A DNA stretch of 38,478 nucleotides from Candidatus Babeliales bacterium (GTDB lineage: Bacteria > Babelota > Babeliae > Babelales > Vermiphilaceae): positions 1 to 38,478 of the forward strand of contig DATEAY010000081.1 of NCBI GenBank assembly GCA_035288105.1, given 5' to 3'. A program made the position numbers and the translations under genes. Below are positions 1 through 10,912 of the stretch, piece by piece. Every line of letters starts with the position of its first letter. The first letter of the stretch is position 1. Under the pieces are notes generated by a model. It did not search any database. It had not been told where the DNA came from and worked only from the letters and a program-made list of their open reading frames with translations.

Positions 1-1173
<1,173 letters not shown>

Positions 1174-1224
1174 GAATTGAATTGGGTCCTACCAAAATTG
1201 ATAGATACGAAATTTTCTCTTGTG

Positions 1225-1237
1225 TATTTCAAAGAAC
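1225..1237 (-). promoter_or_regulatory. boxA-like antitermination element in the 16S leader
   Basis: On the minus strand the leader contains GTTCTTTGAAATA, close to the boxA pattern (TGCTCTTTGAAA) used by the Nus antitermination complex in rRNA operons. It lies about 50 bases upstream of the mature 16S 5' end and about 75 bases downstream of the promoter, a usual place for this element. The assignment is by motif and position only. Confidence 0.5.
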
Positions 1238-1315
1238 TTTTTAATGTTATCAAATTTTCTTAAATTACGATTGATTCGCGGTTATTGAAAACGTTTTAAT
1301 CAATTGTTAATGAAA

Positions 1316-1343
1316 ATTATAAACCTATTTTGCACTAAGTCAA
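1316..1343 (-). promoter_or_regulatory. rRNA promoter (sigma-70 type)
   Basis: On the minus strand a TTGACT -35 box (1338-1343) and a perfect TATAAT -10 box (1316-1321) are separated by 16 bases. This predicts a start near 1309 and a leader of about 135 bases before 16S. It is the most consensus-like promoter in the window, as expected for an rRNA operon. Confidence 0.8.
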
Positions 1344-1345
1344 CA

Positions 1346-1870
1346 CTTTTTTTAAACTTTTTTAAAAAAAAATGTGTAAGTCCTATAAGAGGTATAGGTT
1401 TTTAATGAATAATACGAAACTTTTAACAACCACTATTCCAATGAATATATTCATTAGATCATCGTTTGCATACAACTTTTACTCGCTTTTCAACGCCTAC
1501 AAGGCCGAACCAAAACAAGCTACATTTTATTCTCAAAAACAACCGTTAAAACTAAAAAAAAGACTATCGGGTTTATGTATCAACCAAAAGACTCATTTTT
1601 CTTAAAAAAAAGCTTCGAAAAATCTCATATTCCAACGAGCGGCTATGTATTTGAGAGTCTAACTTACCTTTTAGGCCCATTATTGCCCAAAAAAAGACCT
1701 AAACTAGGCTCCCTTGTATAAAAACAGTTGCACGCATACAAAAAGACTTTTTTATTATTATATGTATCAATACATACAATATATAAGATATATAATATAT
1801 AAGCTCAAAAAAATAAATAGTTCCGATGTAAAAAAAAGTCATTTTGTTGAGAGTATATTTTTTTGTGTTG
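1346..1870. other. AT-rich intergenic stretch without a convincing gene
   Basis: About 525 bases between the rRNA promoter and the promoter of the next gene. It is very AT-rich, with poly-A/poly-T runs and an alternating AT patch near 1770-1803. An open frame of 77 codons at 1372-1605 lacks a ribosome binding site and has no recognisable protein features. No tRNA, repeat or clear hairpin terminator was seen. Confidence 0.5.
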
Positions 1871-1873
1871 CTA

Positions 1874-1904
1874 TTGACAATCCAACCCTCATTTTTGGTA
1901 TACC
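1874..1904 (+). promoter_or_regulatory. candidate promoter for the secreted protein at 1940
   Basis: A perfect TTGACA -35 box lies at 1874-1879. The -10 region is TATACC at 1899-1904, preceded by TG (extended -10 type), with a longer than usual spacer of 19. The start codon follows about 35 bases later with an AGGAGA ribosome binding site at 1931-1936. Confidence 0.45.
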
Positions 1905-1939
1905 TCTAATAAAATATTTACTCATTATCAGGAGACCTT

Positions 1940-2587
1940 ATGAAACACTCTCATTTTTTCCTATCTGTTCTCACCCTTCTTTCAATTACATTTTATGTAC
2001 AAAGTACTGTTGACCAAGTTTTTGATATAAAACTCAATACTCTCCAACAGGCCGTCGCCAATCTCATTGAACAATCCAATCTTGATCCAGCAGTAGCTCA
2101 AGACTTATTAGATAAAGCAGATGAACTTAACCACTATGTACAAGATAATATTCAACAAGATATAAAAGAAATACGTGTTGCAGCAGGATTAACAAGTATC
2201 CTAGAAACGATTGATAAAATACTCCAAAATTCTAACCAAACTGACGCTCATACACTATTGAGTGGTTTTAAATATGCAGCCCGTACAAATGTAATCCATA
2301 AATTGATAATAGGGATGTACCCAGGACAATTTAAAAATCAACCATATTACACTGAACCATATCTTGAATCATTAGGATTCATTTTCAACGACTGGATGTT
2401 TAACGGATTACTTACTGCACTACTAGCTGTCGTAACACCCACAACTCTCGGAGCAACATTAAAACTTGATTCTTCCTCTCCTATAAAAAGGGGATTAACT
2501 CGCCTTGCTGCTGGGATTGCTGCACATTATGCATGGTTATTGCAGAAGAAAATTGCTTTATCGCAACTGAACAGCCAAGAATCATAA
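1940..2587 (+). CDS. secreted protein of unknown function
   Basis: 215 residues. Not a family I recognise. The first ~22 residues form a typical Sec signal peptide (short basic start, hydrophobic core, YVQS before a likely cleavage site). Residues about 25-105 are predicted to be helical and rich in Gln, Leu and Asp, with heptad-like spacing. The rest includes a hydrophobic stretch around residues 150-185 that could be a membrane segment. The start is fixed by a good AGGAGA site. It has its own promoter candidate upstream and a strong terminator downstream, so it is probably a single-gene transcription unit. Function unknown; export to the envelope or beyond is inferred from the signal peptide. 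Confidence 0.8.
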   Translation: MKHSHFFLSVLTLLSITFYVQSTVDQVFDIKLNTLQQAVANLIEQSNLDPAVAQDLLDKADELNHYVQDNIQQDIKEIRVAAGLTSILETIDKILQNSNQTDAHTLLSGFKYAARTNVIHKLIIGMYPGQFKNQPYYTEPYLESLGFIFNDWMFNGLLTALLAVVTPTTLGATLKLDSSSPIKRGLTRLAAGIAAHYAWLLQKKIALSQLNSQES

Positions 2588-2603
2588 CACCTCACGCAAC
2601 AAT

Positions 2604-2634
2604 AAAAAAGGCGCTTATGAAAAGCGCCTTTTTT
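2604..2634 (+). terminator. Rho-independent terminator
   Basis: GGCGCTT (2610-2616) pairs perfectly with AAGCGCC (2622-2628) around a five-base loop and is followed by six T. The A-run before the stem makes it bidirectional in principle. It ends the transcript of the gene stopping at 2587. Confidence 0.9.
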
Positions 2635-2722
2635 ATTACAATTAACTTGTTTATCATTCACAACCCTTATGATATGCTGATAGTAAATATATTTATCTTT
2701 TGTTTATAAAAAAAGGTTATAG

Positions 2723-3811
2723 ATGCTTATAGATGAACTTCACGAGCAACTTAAAAACATAGCCCCTGACATCCAAACAATTACTTCTTTTTGGAACAAT
2801 GCTCAGCTCGAAAAAAAATTTCAAGATCTTGAAAAAACTTCTCAGGAAGAAGAATTCTGGAAAAACCCCAAACAAACAGAAATCTCCAAAGAACTACAAC
2901 ACACTCGAACGTTACGAGATCAATATTTACATGTAGTCACAACTCATAAAGATCTAACAGAACTTATTAATCTTTTTGCAGATAATGAAACAGAATTAAC
3001 CAAAATCTCATCCGAAGTCAGCGATTTACGTAAAAAAGTAGTCGCATTTAAAATACAACTTTTATTAAATGACCCAAGCGATTCATCAAACTGTTTTGTA
3101 CACATTCATGCCGGTGCGGGCGGAACAGAATCTCAAGACTGGGCAAATATGCTTCTACGCATGTATTACCGATTCTGCGAACGCAATAATTTTCATGCTG
3201 ATACTATCGACTATCAACCAGGAGAAGAAGCTGGTATAAAATCCGCAACTCTATTTATCCGTGGAAAAAATCCTTACGGATATTTCAAAAGTGAACATGG
3301 TGTTCACAGACTTGTGAGAATATCCCCCTTTGATGCAAATAAAAGACGACACACATCTTTCACAAGCGTTATGGTAACACCGGAAGTTCCTGATATTGAA
3401 ATTACCATTGATCCAAAAGATTTACGTATTGATACATATCGCGCAAGTGGTGCAGGCGGACAACACGTTAACAAAACTGACTCTGCAGTACGTATTACCC
3501 ATTTACCAACTAACATTGTTGTGCAATGTCAAAATGAAAGATCACAACAACAGAATAAAGCTTTTGCCATGAAAATGCTTTATGCAAAACTTGCACAAAA
3601 AATGAAAGAAGAACAGGACGCAAAATTAAGCGCTGGTATCGAAAAAAGAAAAATTGAATGGGGATCACAAATAAGATCGTATGTATTGCATCCATATAAA
3701 ATGGTCAAAGATCATCGTACAGATTTTGAATCCCCACAACCTGATAAAGTTCTTGACGGTGAATTAATCGATTTTATTGAAGCATTTCTTGTATGGCGAA
3801 GTACTCCATAA
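2723..3811 (+). CDS. prfB: peptide chain release factor 2
   Basis: 362 residues, the normal length for class I release factor RF2, which recognises UGA and UAA stop codons in the ribosomal A site and triggers peptidyl-tRNA hydrolysis. The tripeptide anticodon SPF that marks RF2 (rather than RF1 PxT) is at residues 201-203, and the catalytic GGQ loop is at 245-247 within GAGGQHVNKTDSAVR. The N-terminal helical domain is complete. In many bacteria prfB is autoregulated by a programmed +1 frameshift at an in-frame UGA near codon 25. Here the reading frame is continuous through the aligned region (residues about 20-35), so that control is absent. The ribosome binding site is AAAGG before ATG. No signal peptide, unlike most neighbours. 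UGA is used as a stop in this window (37124-37126), consistent with a need for RF2. Confidence 0.97.
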   Translation: MLIDELHEQLKNIAPDIQTITSFWNNAQLEKKFQDLEKTSQEEEFWKNPKQTEISKELQHTRTLRDQYLHVVTTHKDLTELINLFADNETELTKISSEVSDLRKKVVAFKIQLLLNDPSDSSNCFVHIHAGAGGTESQDWANMLLRMYYRFCERNNFHADTIDYQPGEEAGIKSATLFIRGKNPYGYFKSEHGVHRLVRISPFDANKRRHTSFTSVMVTPEVPDIEITIDPKDLRIDTYRASGAGGQHVNKTDSAVRITHLPTNIVVQCQNERSQQQNKAFAMKMLYAKLAQKMKEEQDAKLSAGIEKRKIEWGSQIRSYVLHPYKMVKDHRTDFESPQPDKVLDGELIDFIEAFLVWRSTP

Positions 3812-3899
3812 TCATTTTTGTAGTAAAATATTTTTCTTGATTATTTACACAATCCTATAGTAAAAGAAATCATATCGTTTTTAATATAATAATTACTAA

Positions 3900-4910
<1,011 letters not shown>

Positions 4911-4929
4911 CTAATTGAGGTAATTATAT

Positions 4930-5334
4930 ATGAAATATTTTATACTTTTTTTCTGTATCAGTACTTTTTCTTCTGCTATTGCTGACATAGGAGCAATGAT
5001 AGGTATAGATAGTACACAAGGCAATGCGTATGCCCGCGTTAACGTTTTTACATCTAAAGATTTGATTGGTTACGCAAATGGTGGTACTGTATACATTTTT
5101 CCAGCTATTATTGTCTCTCCTGCCAGTGACCCAAGAGTGTATGTAACTGTACAACTTAATATAAACTCTTCATTAACTGAGCCATATGTAGCAGTAGTTT
5201 CTGGAATTAATACCTTGAACGCAACCATCACAGTATATCGACTTAGCCCCGGTGGAACCATCACAGAAGCTGCAAGTGGCGAAGTCGACCTAAACATACT
5301 TGTCATACCAGACGTTGTATTTTATCCTGTATAA
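4930..5334 (+). CDS. small secreted beta-rich protein between two collagen-like genes
   Basis: 134 residues. Signal peptide at 1-18 (MKYFILFFCISTFSSAIA), then a mature chain of about 116 residues that looks all-beta: alternating hydrophobic stretches rich in Val, Thr and Asn, no Cys. The segment PRVYVTVQLNINSS followed by NATITVYRL is reminiscent of H-type lectin-like or fibre-head beta sandwiches, but the similarity is weak and judged by eye. The start lies 19 bases after the stop of the collagen-like gene, with a TTGAGG ribosome binding site, so the two are probably co-transcribed. It could be an accessory subunit of the surface structure. Function not assigned. Confidence 0.75.
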   Translation: MKYFILFFCISTFSSAIADIGAMIGIDSTQGNAYARVNVFTSKDLIGYANGGTVYIFPAIIVSPASDPRVYVTVQLNINSSLTEPYVAVVSGINTLNATITVYRLSPGGTITEAASGEVDLNILVIPDVVFYPV

Positions 5335-5351
5335 AAAAACAAAACTATTTT

Positions 5352-5377
5352 AAATCAAAAAAAAAGATTGATTTTTT
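5352..5377 (+). terminator. weak Rho-independent terminator
   Basis: AAATCAA (5352-5358) pairs with TTGATTT (5368-5374), followed by more T. The stem is only 7 AT-rich base pairs, so it is a modest candidate for ending the 3915-5334 transcript before the next gene. Confidence 0.4.
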
Positions 5378-5437
5378 ACAAATATTTTTATTAGCTCTTA
5401 AGCATAGTTAATGTTTTTAAACAAAAGGAGATACTAG

Positions 5438-6796
5438 ATGGTAAGAAAATTATCGCTCGTATTGTTACTATCGTGCGCAATAACTCCGCACAGTAACATG
5501 CATGCAGCAGTAGGAATGCATCACAGAGATCTTTCGCCTGCTGATTTATCTGAAAAATACAAAGCTACTATACAGTTGATTTGTGATATTAGTCACCCTG
5601 ATGATATATCAAATCCATTAAGAGCTCTTGCAGCTATTATCGAAAGAGATGAAAAAATAAAATCTCTAGACGTAGTCAGAGCGGCAACAAGAGATGCTCT
5701 CGCTTTATTAGAAAAAGCTGAAGATCAATTTGTAAAATCACATTTTGCTATTATTCGTAAATATTTAAGAAATTATTCAGAAGCTCTTGCTGATGTTAAT
5801 GCTCTTAACATAATGACCGCCAGCAGCGAAAAACCTGCTGATGTAGTTTTACCAGAAATGTCTGACGACACTTATCTAGACATTGTTGATCATAACGGAG
5901 CAACAATTACACGTAAGTTTGATGCGTGCTGTAACTCAACAGGACCAAGAGGCCCTCGTGGACATAGAGGACATCGCGGTCGCAGAGGACCTACAGGCAA
6001 CACTGGAGCAACTGGTAATACAGGTGCAACTGGAGCTACTGGACCTACAGGAGCTACTGGCGCTGGAGAAACTGGTAACACAGGTGCAACAGGACCTACA
6101 GGAGCTACTGGTGCAACTGGTAGTACTGGTGATACTGGACCACAAGGTATCCCAGGAATCCCTGGACAATGCGGTACTGGATGCTTCTTCTTGAATGCAT
6201 ACACAATGCTTGAACAGCATACTGTTATTGGTGTTCTAACCCTTGAAACCGACCCTGACACAACCTTTGATGAAGTGTATGAAGATGCTACACCTGCTGG
6301 TATAAACGCACCAGTAGTTCAAGCATGGGAATTACCACAAACACCTCTTGGACCAATTGACGAAACATTGATACATCGTATTTCAACGCAATTTGTTGTG
6401 CCAAGCGATGCTGATTTAACTCAACCCGTACTCCTTGATTTCCATTTGTTCATTGCACAAAATGGTATCGTAGCTCCAAGCCCTATTAGCGCTCAAATGA
6501 GAGTTCAAGCGGATTACAGAGGCAATGGTGAACAATTTGGTACCGGTGCCCTTGGCGGCAGTTTCTCTGAAACAATATTATCTGGAGATTTCAGCTGCAT
6601 AGAACCAACTGGAGATAATGAAAATCTCAACCACATAGTAGTAACCGTTCCTATGAACAATTTACTCATGTCAAACAATGACTGGGGATATTTGTCAATC
6701 ACTCGTATTGATCCAGAAGATGAACAAGAATACGCTGATTCAATATATCTTGCAGAAATTGGCGTTAGATATACAAGATTGTGCTTGTTGACCTAA
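5438..6796 (+). CDS. secreted collagen-like protein with N-terminal helical domain, member 2
   Basis: 452 residues. Signal peptide about 1-23. Residues about 35-125 form a helical domain ([16 protein letters not shown] onward) whose counterpart occurs in the 37154-38263 protein. Two Cys (164-165) directly precede the collagen region at about 169-247, which starts with basic triplets ([12 protein letters not shown]), continues with GAT/GNT/GPT repeats and ends with [13 protein letters not shown]. The C-terminal head (about 260-452) is homologous to the head of the 3915-4910 protein, including [16 protein letters not shown] and [12 protein letters not shown]. Good AAAGGAGAT ribosome binding site. 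Architecture signal - helical domain - stalk - head suggests a trimeric surface fibre. It ends in a strong hairpin terminator shared with the convergent gene. Confidence 0.88.
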   Translation: MVRKLSLVLLLSCAITPHSNMHAAVGMHHRDLSPADLSEKYKATIQLICDISHPDDISNPLRALAAIIERDEKIKSLDVVRAATRDALALLEKAEDQFVKSHFAIIRKYLRNYSEALADVNALNIMTASSEKPADVVLPEMSDDTYLDIVDHNGATITRKFDACCNSTGPRGPRGHRGHRGRRGPTGNTGATGNTGATGATGPTGATGAGETGNTGATGPTGATGATGSTGDTGPQGIPGIPGQCGTGCFFLNAYTMLEQHTVIGVLTLETDPDTTFDEVYEDATPAGINAPVVQAWELPQTPLGPIDETLIHRISTQFVVPSDADLTQPVLLDFHLFIAQNGIVAPSPISAQMRVQADYRGNGEQFGTGALGGSFSETILSGDFSCIEPTGDNENLNHIVVTVPMNNLLMSNNDWGYLSITRIDPEDEQEYADSIYLAEIGVRYTRLCLLT

Positions 6797-6815
6797 AATA
6801 TTTTTTAAATACATT

Positions 6816-6865
6816 AACTAGTAAAAAGAACCACTTCAAAATTGAAGTGGTTCTTTTTACTAGTT
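6816..6865. terminator. bidirectional terminator, 24-bp perfect palindrome
   Basis: The arms 6816-6839 and 6842-6865 are perfectly complementary with a two-base centre. Both strands have a T-rich outer arm (AAAAAGAA / TTCTTTTT). It sits between convergent genes and probably ends both transcripts. Confidence 0.85.
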
Positions 6866-6908
6866 ATAAAATTATAGTGGCTCTCTTTTTTATCTAAAAT
6901 ATAATCAT

Positions 6909-8129
6909 CTACGCTGTAGCTGCTGTTTTTCGTGATGCATAACAATTCATATTAATCTGCGCATATTTATAATCAGGATATGCTTCATATGCTTTTTGAG
7001 CAGCCCATTCACCAATTTCAAATTCATTAATATACCATGCACAACGAGCAAGAATTTCATATCGATAATAGTTATAAAGATATTTTTCAACAAACAAAAT
7101 ATCTTTTGCTGGATAATCCATTTCAGCTGCAGGGAGCGCAAACAAAAATGCTGTATCCATTTGGTGTAGTTGAACATAATAGTCGGCGATAGCAACTAAT
7201 GGCTCTGCACGATGAGGACGCATTTGATATGCCTGCAAATAATAGCTGAGAGCTTCTGACCACTGATAATCAGGATTTTTCATACGAAACACTAATCTTT
7301 TGATTGTTTCTGCAAGACGATATTTTACTATGAAATCTTCTTCATCCCAACCAACCATGTCAGCACGTTTTTTGTAAAAATCATATGCAAAAACTAAATC
7401 ACCCAGATCTTCGCAAGTCCGCGCAAGATAAAATAATGTGCGGGTACAATCAGGTTTTCTTTGATGCTCTTTAAATAAGAGCTCACGATCTATGATAAAT
7501 CGTGCTGCAGTTTTTTCGATACCATTAGATTCTGGTAAATATTCAAAAAAAATCGTATCAGGAACTTTAACGTGTGCTGGTTGAGTAATTGTCTCATGCA
7601 CCACGCCACCAAAACGTGCGCCACACTTACAGCGAATTAATCGACATGTGTAGTTATCAAGCGCTTCGTTAATAATATGCATCAAATAAGAAGGATATAT
7701 ATCTCCACGTTGCAAGCATAGCTCACAAAATTCAACCAATGCCTTTGCATCATTCAAATACCATTCTGCATCAAGCATTACCATAAATGCTGCATTAGGA
7801 AATTGCTCTTCTGCTAAATCAAGAGCACGATTACGTGATGTAGCAAAATCAACAAATGGCTCCTGCATAATGTATCCGCGAGTAACACCATGTTCGTCAA
7901 AAAAATCCTGTGTTACCGCTATAGTATTATCAGTCGATCCTGTATCAAAAATAAAAAATGAATTAATCCCACCATCAACAAATGGCTGTAATGTTGCTCG
8001 CATCACCGTTTCTTCATTTTTAACCATTAATACTACAGCAAGAATTGGATCATAATTAACCTGAAATGCTGCATATCCACTATGCATAAAAAAAAGAAAA
8101 CCAAAAAGCGTACGAATGATATTTTTCAT
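6909..8129 (-). CDS. exported GT2-type glycosyltransferase with C-terminal helical repeats
   Basis: 406 residues from the ATG at 8129, which has AGGG six bases ahead; a TTG one codon earlier is less likely. Residues 1-20 are a signal peptide ending GYA. The domain that follows has the GT2/GT-A features VVLMVKNEE, FDTGSTDNT and the metal-site region VMLDAEWYL (LDAE in place of a classical DXD). Residues about 150-210 contain a Cys-containing segment and VHETI as in small GT2 proteins that act on beta-hairpin or peptide acceptors. The C-terminal half (about 225-400) is made of TPR-like helical repeats (TLFYLARTCEDLGD, ALSYYLQAYQMRP, YEILARCAWYINEFEIGEWAAQKAY). Donor and acceptor are unknown. 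The neighbouring collagen-like proteins are natural candidates as acceptors (inference). Confidence 0.85.
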   Translation of the reverse strand: MKNIIRTLFGFLFFMHSGYAAFQVNYDPILAVVLMVKNEETVMRATLQPFVDGGINSFFIFDTGSTDNTIAVTQDFFDEHGVTRGYIMQEPFVDFATSRNRALDLAEEQFPNAAFMVMLDAEWYLNDAKALVEFCELCLQRGDIYPSYLMHIINEALDNYTCRLIRCKCGARFGGVVHETITQPAHVKVPDTIFFEYLPESNGIEKTAARFIIDRELLFKEHQRKPDCTRTLFYLARTCEDLGDLVFAYDFYKKRADMVGWDEEDFIVKYRLAETIKRLVFRMKNPDYQWSEALSYYLQAYQMRPHRAEPLVAIADYYVQLHQMDTAFLFALPAAEMDYPAKDILFVEKYLYNYYRYEILARCAWYINEFEIGEWAAQKAYEAYPDYKYAQINMNCYASRKTAATA

Positions 8130-8197
8130 CAAACCCTCATAAATTAAAATATTTTTTTATGAGAGAATAACAGTGACATGCAACAAGGTCAAATTTG

Positions 8198-8233
8198 CCC
8201 CCCTGTTCCATTACATTTCACACGGGGACCCCA
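8198..8233. repeat. GC-rich hairpin patch between convergent-facing ends
   Basis: A stretch with CCCCCCTGT and ACACGGGGACCCC that can fold with CCCC pairing GGGG. It lies just downstream (minus strand) of the OPT transporter stop and is GC-rich against an AT-rich background. GGGGACCCC resembles the GGGGTCCCC palindrome near 16694, so it may be part of a dispersed intergenic repeat or a factor-dependent terminator. Weakly supported. Confidence 0.3.
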
Positions 8234-8267
8234 GTAAAGAATAGAACTGCAGGAATTGAAACTAAGG

Positions 8268-9875
8268 TTAAAAAGCGAATACTGCACGTAATAACATACA
8301 TATTGAGTTCCCTGCAAATACACCAGACCATAATGGATACCATTCTTCTTTGTCAGAAGAAAGAACAGCCAATAGTCCACCAACAACAAGGCCTAATGTC
8401 ATATCGAGAGGCATTAATAATCCACCTAAGACTAACATTGGATTAAGACGTACTTGTTGTAAAAATAATCCGAATAAAGCGCCAATACCTACTACTGTAA
8501 AATCAAACTGCTTTGCTTGGATCAGTAACTGTCGCGATTGCGCACGATATGCAAACAACTCAGGAGAACCTAGTCCAAAATGATTGATTAAAAGCCAAAA
8601 AACAATCCCAATGGTAATTGATGCTACAACTAATCCTAATAACTGATATTTCCTCATAACTGCACGCGAAATATCAGATAACTGAGCAAGTTTACGACCA
8701 AATAATACATCAGCTGCAACGCCCCCACTTATCTCAACAAATGTTGCAATAAAAACCAAGTGTACATAATTAAGATTAAAAATCAGCATTGCAGGAACCA
8801 TAACAAATGTTGCAAAGCGACCTAATAATGCAAGCCCAATTCGTCCTGCAATTGATGCAATTTGATACGTGGTAATTGCGCTACACACAACCAAATACAA
8901 TTGTACATACCAAGGAAATGCAAAATAAGATAAAAATAAAATCAATCCTATTGCGATAGCGGTAGATGTCACAATCAGTTGTGGATGCAAAAAATGTTTT
9001 ATGGAATCATTTTTGTACCCTATTTTTTTAATACCATTTTTCATACCAGCAATAATTTGTTGTGGCATACCAACAACACTCATCATTGTGATAAAAAAAA
9101 CAATGCCACTGCAAAATGCGAGCGTAAATTCCATTGGAGACAAATAAGAAAAAAATGATCTTTGTACCGGATTTACGAGAAAAATATTGGCACATGCACC
9201 TGCAGCAAGTGGCACCGCTATAACATGACCCGTTACAAAACCAATTGCCCAAATCATTGGGGCAGTATCAAGATTAATTACCATACGAGGAACCGAAAAA
9301 ATTAAAAACTGTAGCGATGGCAACACCGTGATTGTTTTTGGAACAAAAGCCTGTGACAATAAAATACCACCCTGCAAAAAAGAAAACAGGACTGTTACGC
9401 AAAAACCAACCATCAATTCATACGCTTTACGAATTTGATTTTGGGCAGCAATCATTTTATGAATAAGTTGTCCCACAGGAAACGATAGGTTCTGTTCATC
9501 GATTAATGTTTTTTCTGATACATTTGCCACAAAAAGCCCAAACGCACCAGATAAAAAAGAAAAGACACCCAACATACCACCAAAGAAAAGTGGAGACTTC
9601 ATCCATTCATTAAACAAGTGAGAGTCCAAAAAATAAAGGGTCGGAAACGAAAACGCGCAAGCTGTCGCCATTATGCCACCAATAGACCCAGCAGAAACCG
9701 CATATGCCATGGAAGTTGTCGTAATTTTTGCGCAAAGCCGTGAACATAGCAATGCAATAAAAACAAGTGTTGGCGCAATCCATGGACCGATTGGGGTCGC
9801 CAAGGCAACATAACTCATAACAATTGTAGAAAAAAAAGATAACAGTATACTTATAGTAATGGTTAACATATTCAT
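8268..9875 (-). CDS. OPT-family (oligopeptide/metal-chelate) transporter
   Basis: About 535 residues, almost entirely hydrophobic, with roughly 14 predicted membrane segments. The pattern fits the OPT superfamily: ATPIGPWIAPTL in the first segments, the LSFPVGQ motif near residue 130, an AGACAN-rich helix, and a C-terminal LNPMLVLGGLLMPLDMTLGLVVGGLLA segment read here in parts. OPT proteins import oligopeptides or siderophore/nicotianamine-metal complexes by proton symport, which would suit an organism living on host nutrients. Start: ATG at 9875 follows an AAAGTGA-like site; a GTG at 9884 is possible. The gene is divergent from the hydrolase gene with almost no space between. Confidence 0.72.
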   Translation of the reverse strand: MNMLTITISILLSFFSTIVMSYVALATPIGPWIAPTLVFIALLCSRLCAKITTTSMAYAVSAGSIGGIMATACAFSFPTLYFLDSHLFNEWMKSPLFFGGMLGVFSFLSGAFGLFVANVSEKTLIDEQNLSFPVGQLIHKMIAAQNQIRKAYELMVGFCVTVLFSFLQGGILLSQAFVPKTITVLPSLQFLIFSVPRMVINLDTAPMIWAIGFVTGHVIAVPLAAGACANIFLVNPVQRSFFSYLSPMEFTLAFCSGIVFFITMMSVVGMPQQIIAGMKNGIKKIGYKNDSIKHFLHPQLIVTSTAIAIGLILFLSYFAFPWYVQLYLVVCSAITTYQIASIAGRIGLALLGRFATFVMVPAMLIFNLNYVHLVFIATFVEISGGVAADVLFGRKLAQLSDISRAVMRKYQLLGLVVASITIGIVFWLLINHFGLGSPELFAYRAQSRQLLIQAKQFDFTVVGIGALFGLFLQQVRLNPMLVLGGLLMPLDMTLGLVVGGLLAVLSSDKEEWYPLWSGVFAGNSICMLLRAVFAF

Positions 9876-9898
9876 ATTATTCACTTTGTATTAAAATT

Positions 9899-10888
9899 AT
9901 GAGAATTAAAAATTGTTTTTTGCTTGGAATAATCTTACTCTTTTTTTCCTCTCACTGCACTGATCATGTAAAAAAGTTCTATACAAGCTCTTTTTTAAAA
10001 GACCACTTGACTGTGCGCAGCTCTTTGAAAGAAGCTGGTTTTCAAGAGGTTACATTCAAAACTCCTGATAAACTCACTCTTTCCGGACTTTTTTTATCAC
10101 GACCAGATGCAATATGTAATGTTATTATCTGCGCAGGTTGGCTTCCAGGAAGAAAAGAAGGAATGGCAACTTTTTATGATTTACTTCCTGAAAATTGCAA
10201 TATTTTACTTTTTGATGCACGAGGACATGGAGAAAGTGAAGGACCCTTATTTTGGAATTTATGGCGTTATGGAATTGCTGAATACAAAGATATTATCGGA
10301 GCAATAGCACATATCAACAAACAAAATAAATTACCCATTATTATTGGAGGAATTTGTTCTGGCGCATTCAATGCTACACACGCTATTATTTATTTAGAAA
10401 AAAATAACTTATTAGCGCGTTCTCGTGTTAAAGGCCTTATTTTTGATAGCGGATGGGAATCTATTCTCAAAATAATTACCACGGCTCCCATTGCTGGTAT
10501 AAAAAAACGACTTGCATCCGTACTTGGCTATGTCTATGGAACAAAAAAAAATATCGCCCATGGTAATATATACCAACTGTGCTCCCGTCTAGCAGACCAC
10601 ATGTGTACAATCGGTTCTCACCTATGTGCCCGCTTATTGGCAGCTCAGTATGACAACATCACCAATTTATCTGATAAAATGCACCATATTACAAGCCCAG
10701 TGCTTTTCATTCATTCTTATGATGATACTTATGCAGATTTTGATGATGTCCTACAACTAGCTGCCCTTACACCTAACAAACAATGTTGGTGGCTTGAGCA
10801 ATCATATCATGCAAAACATCATCTACGATATAAAAACCTCTACAAAGAAAAGTTAGCTGCTTTCATTAGTACCGCGATACATAACTAA
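9899..10888 (+). CDS. exported alpha/beta hydrolase with a Cys nucleophile elbow
   Basis: 329 residues. Signal peptide or N-terminal anchor about 1-20 (IKNCFLLGIILLFFSSHC). The fold is recognisable from NILLFDARGHGESEG (strand 4 and turn, residues about 101-115) and the nucleophile elbow GGICSGAF at 150-157. The elbow reads G-I-C-S-G, placing Cys153 where Ser is usual (as in dienelactone hydrolases). Candidate acid Asp275 or Asp276 lies in IHSYDDTYADF and the catalytic His in QSYHAKHH (304 or 307). Substrate unknown. No ribosome binding site is visible before the ATG. Divergent neighbour: the OPT transporter, with start codons 23 bases apart (14 if its GTG start is used). Confidence 0.8.
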   Translation: MRIKNCFLLGIILLFFSSHCTDHVKKFYTSSFLKDHLTVRSSLKEAGFQEVTFKTPDKLTLSGLFLSRPDAICNVIICAGWLPGRKEGMATFYDLLPENCNILLFDARGHGESEGPLFWNLWRYGIAEYKDIIGAIAHINKQNKLPIIIGGICSGAFNATHAIIYLEKNNLLARSRVKGLIFDSGWESILKIITTAPIAGIKKRLASVLGYVYGTKKNIAHGNIYQLCSRLADHMCTIGSHLCARLLAAQYDNITNLSDKMHHITSPVLFIHSYDDTYADFDDVLQLAALTPNKQCWWLEQSYHAKHHLRYKNLYKEKLAAFISTAIHN

Positions 10889-10912
10889 AGCAGCTTAACT
10901 AGTTATTTTTTT
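10883..10912 (+). terminator. candidate terminator overlapping the stop codon
   Basis: AACTA-AAGC pairs with GCTT-(3-base bulge)-TAGTT and is followed by a long T-run. It overlaps the TAA of the hydrolase gene and the end of the convergent gene. Moderate support because of the bulge. Confidence 0.45.

Noticed and set aside
1372-1605. Open frame of 77 codons after the rRNA promoter
   Set aside because: No ribosome binding site, starts in a poly-A run, composition like the surrounding AT-rich spacer and no protein features.
9899-9960. Lipoprotein signal for the alpha/beta hydrolase (Cys20)
   Set aside because: The residues before Cys (SSH) do not match a lipobox; an ordinary signal peptide or anchor fits better.
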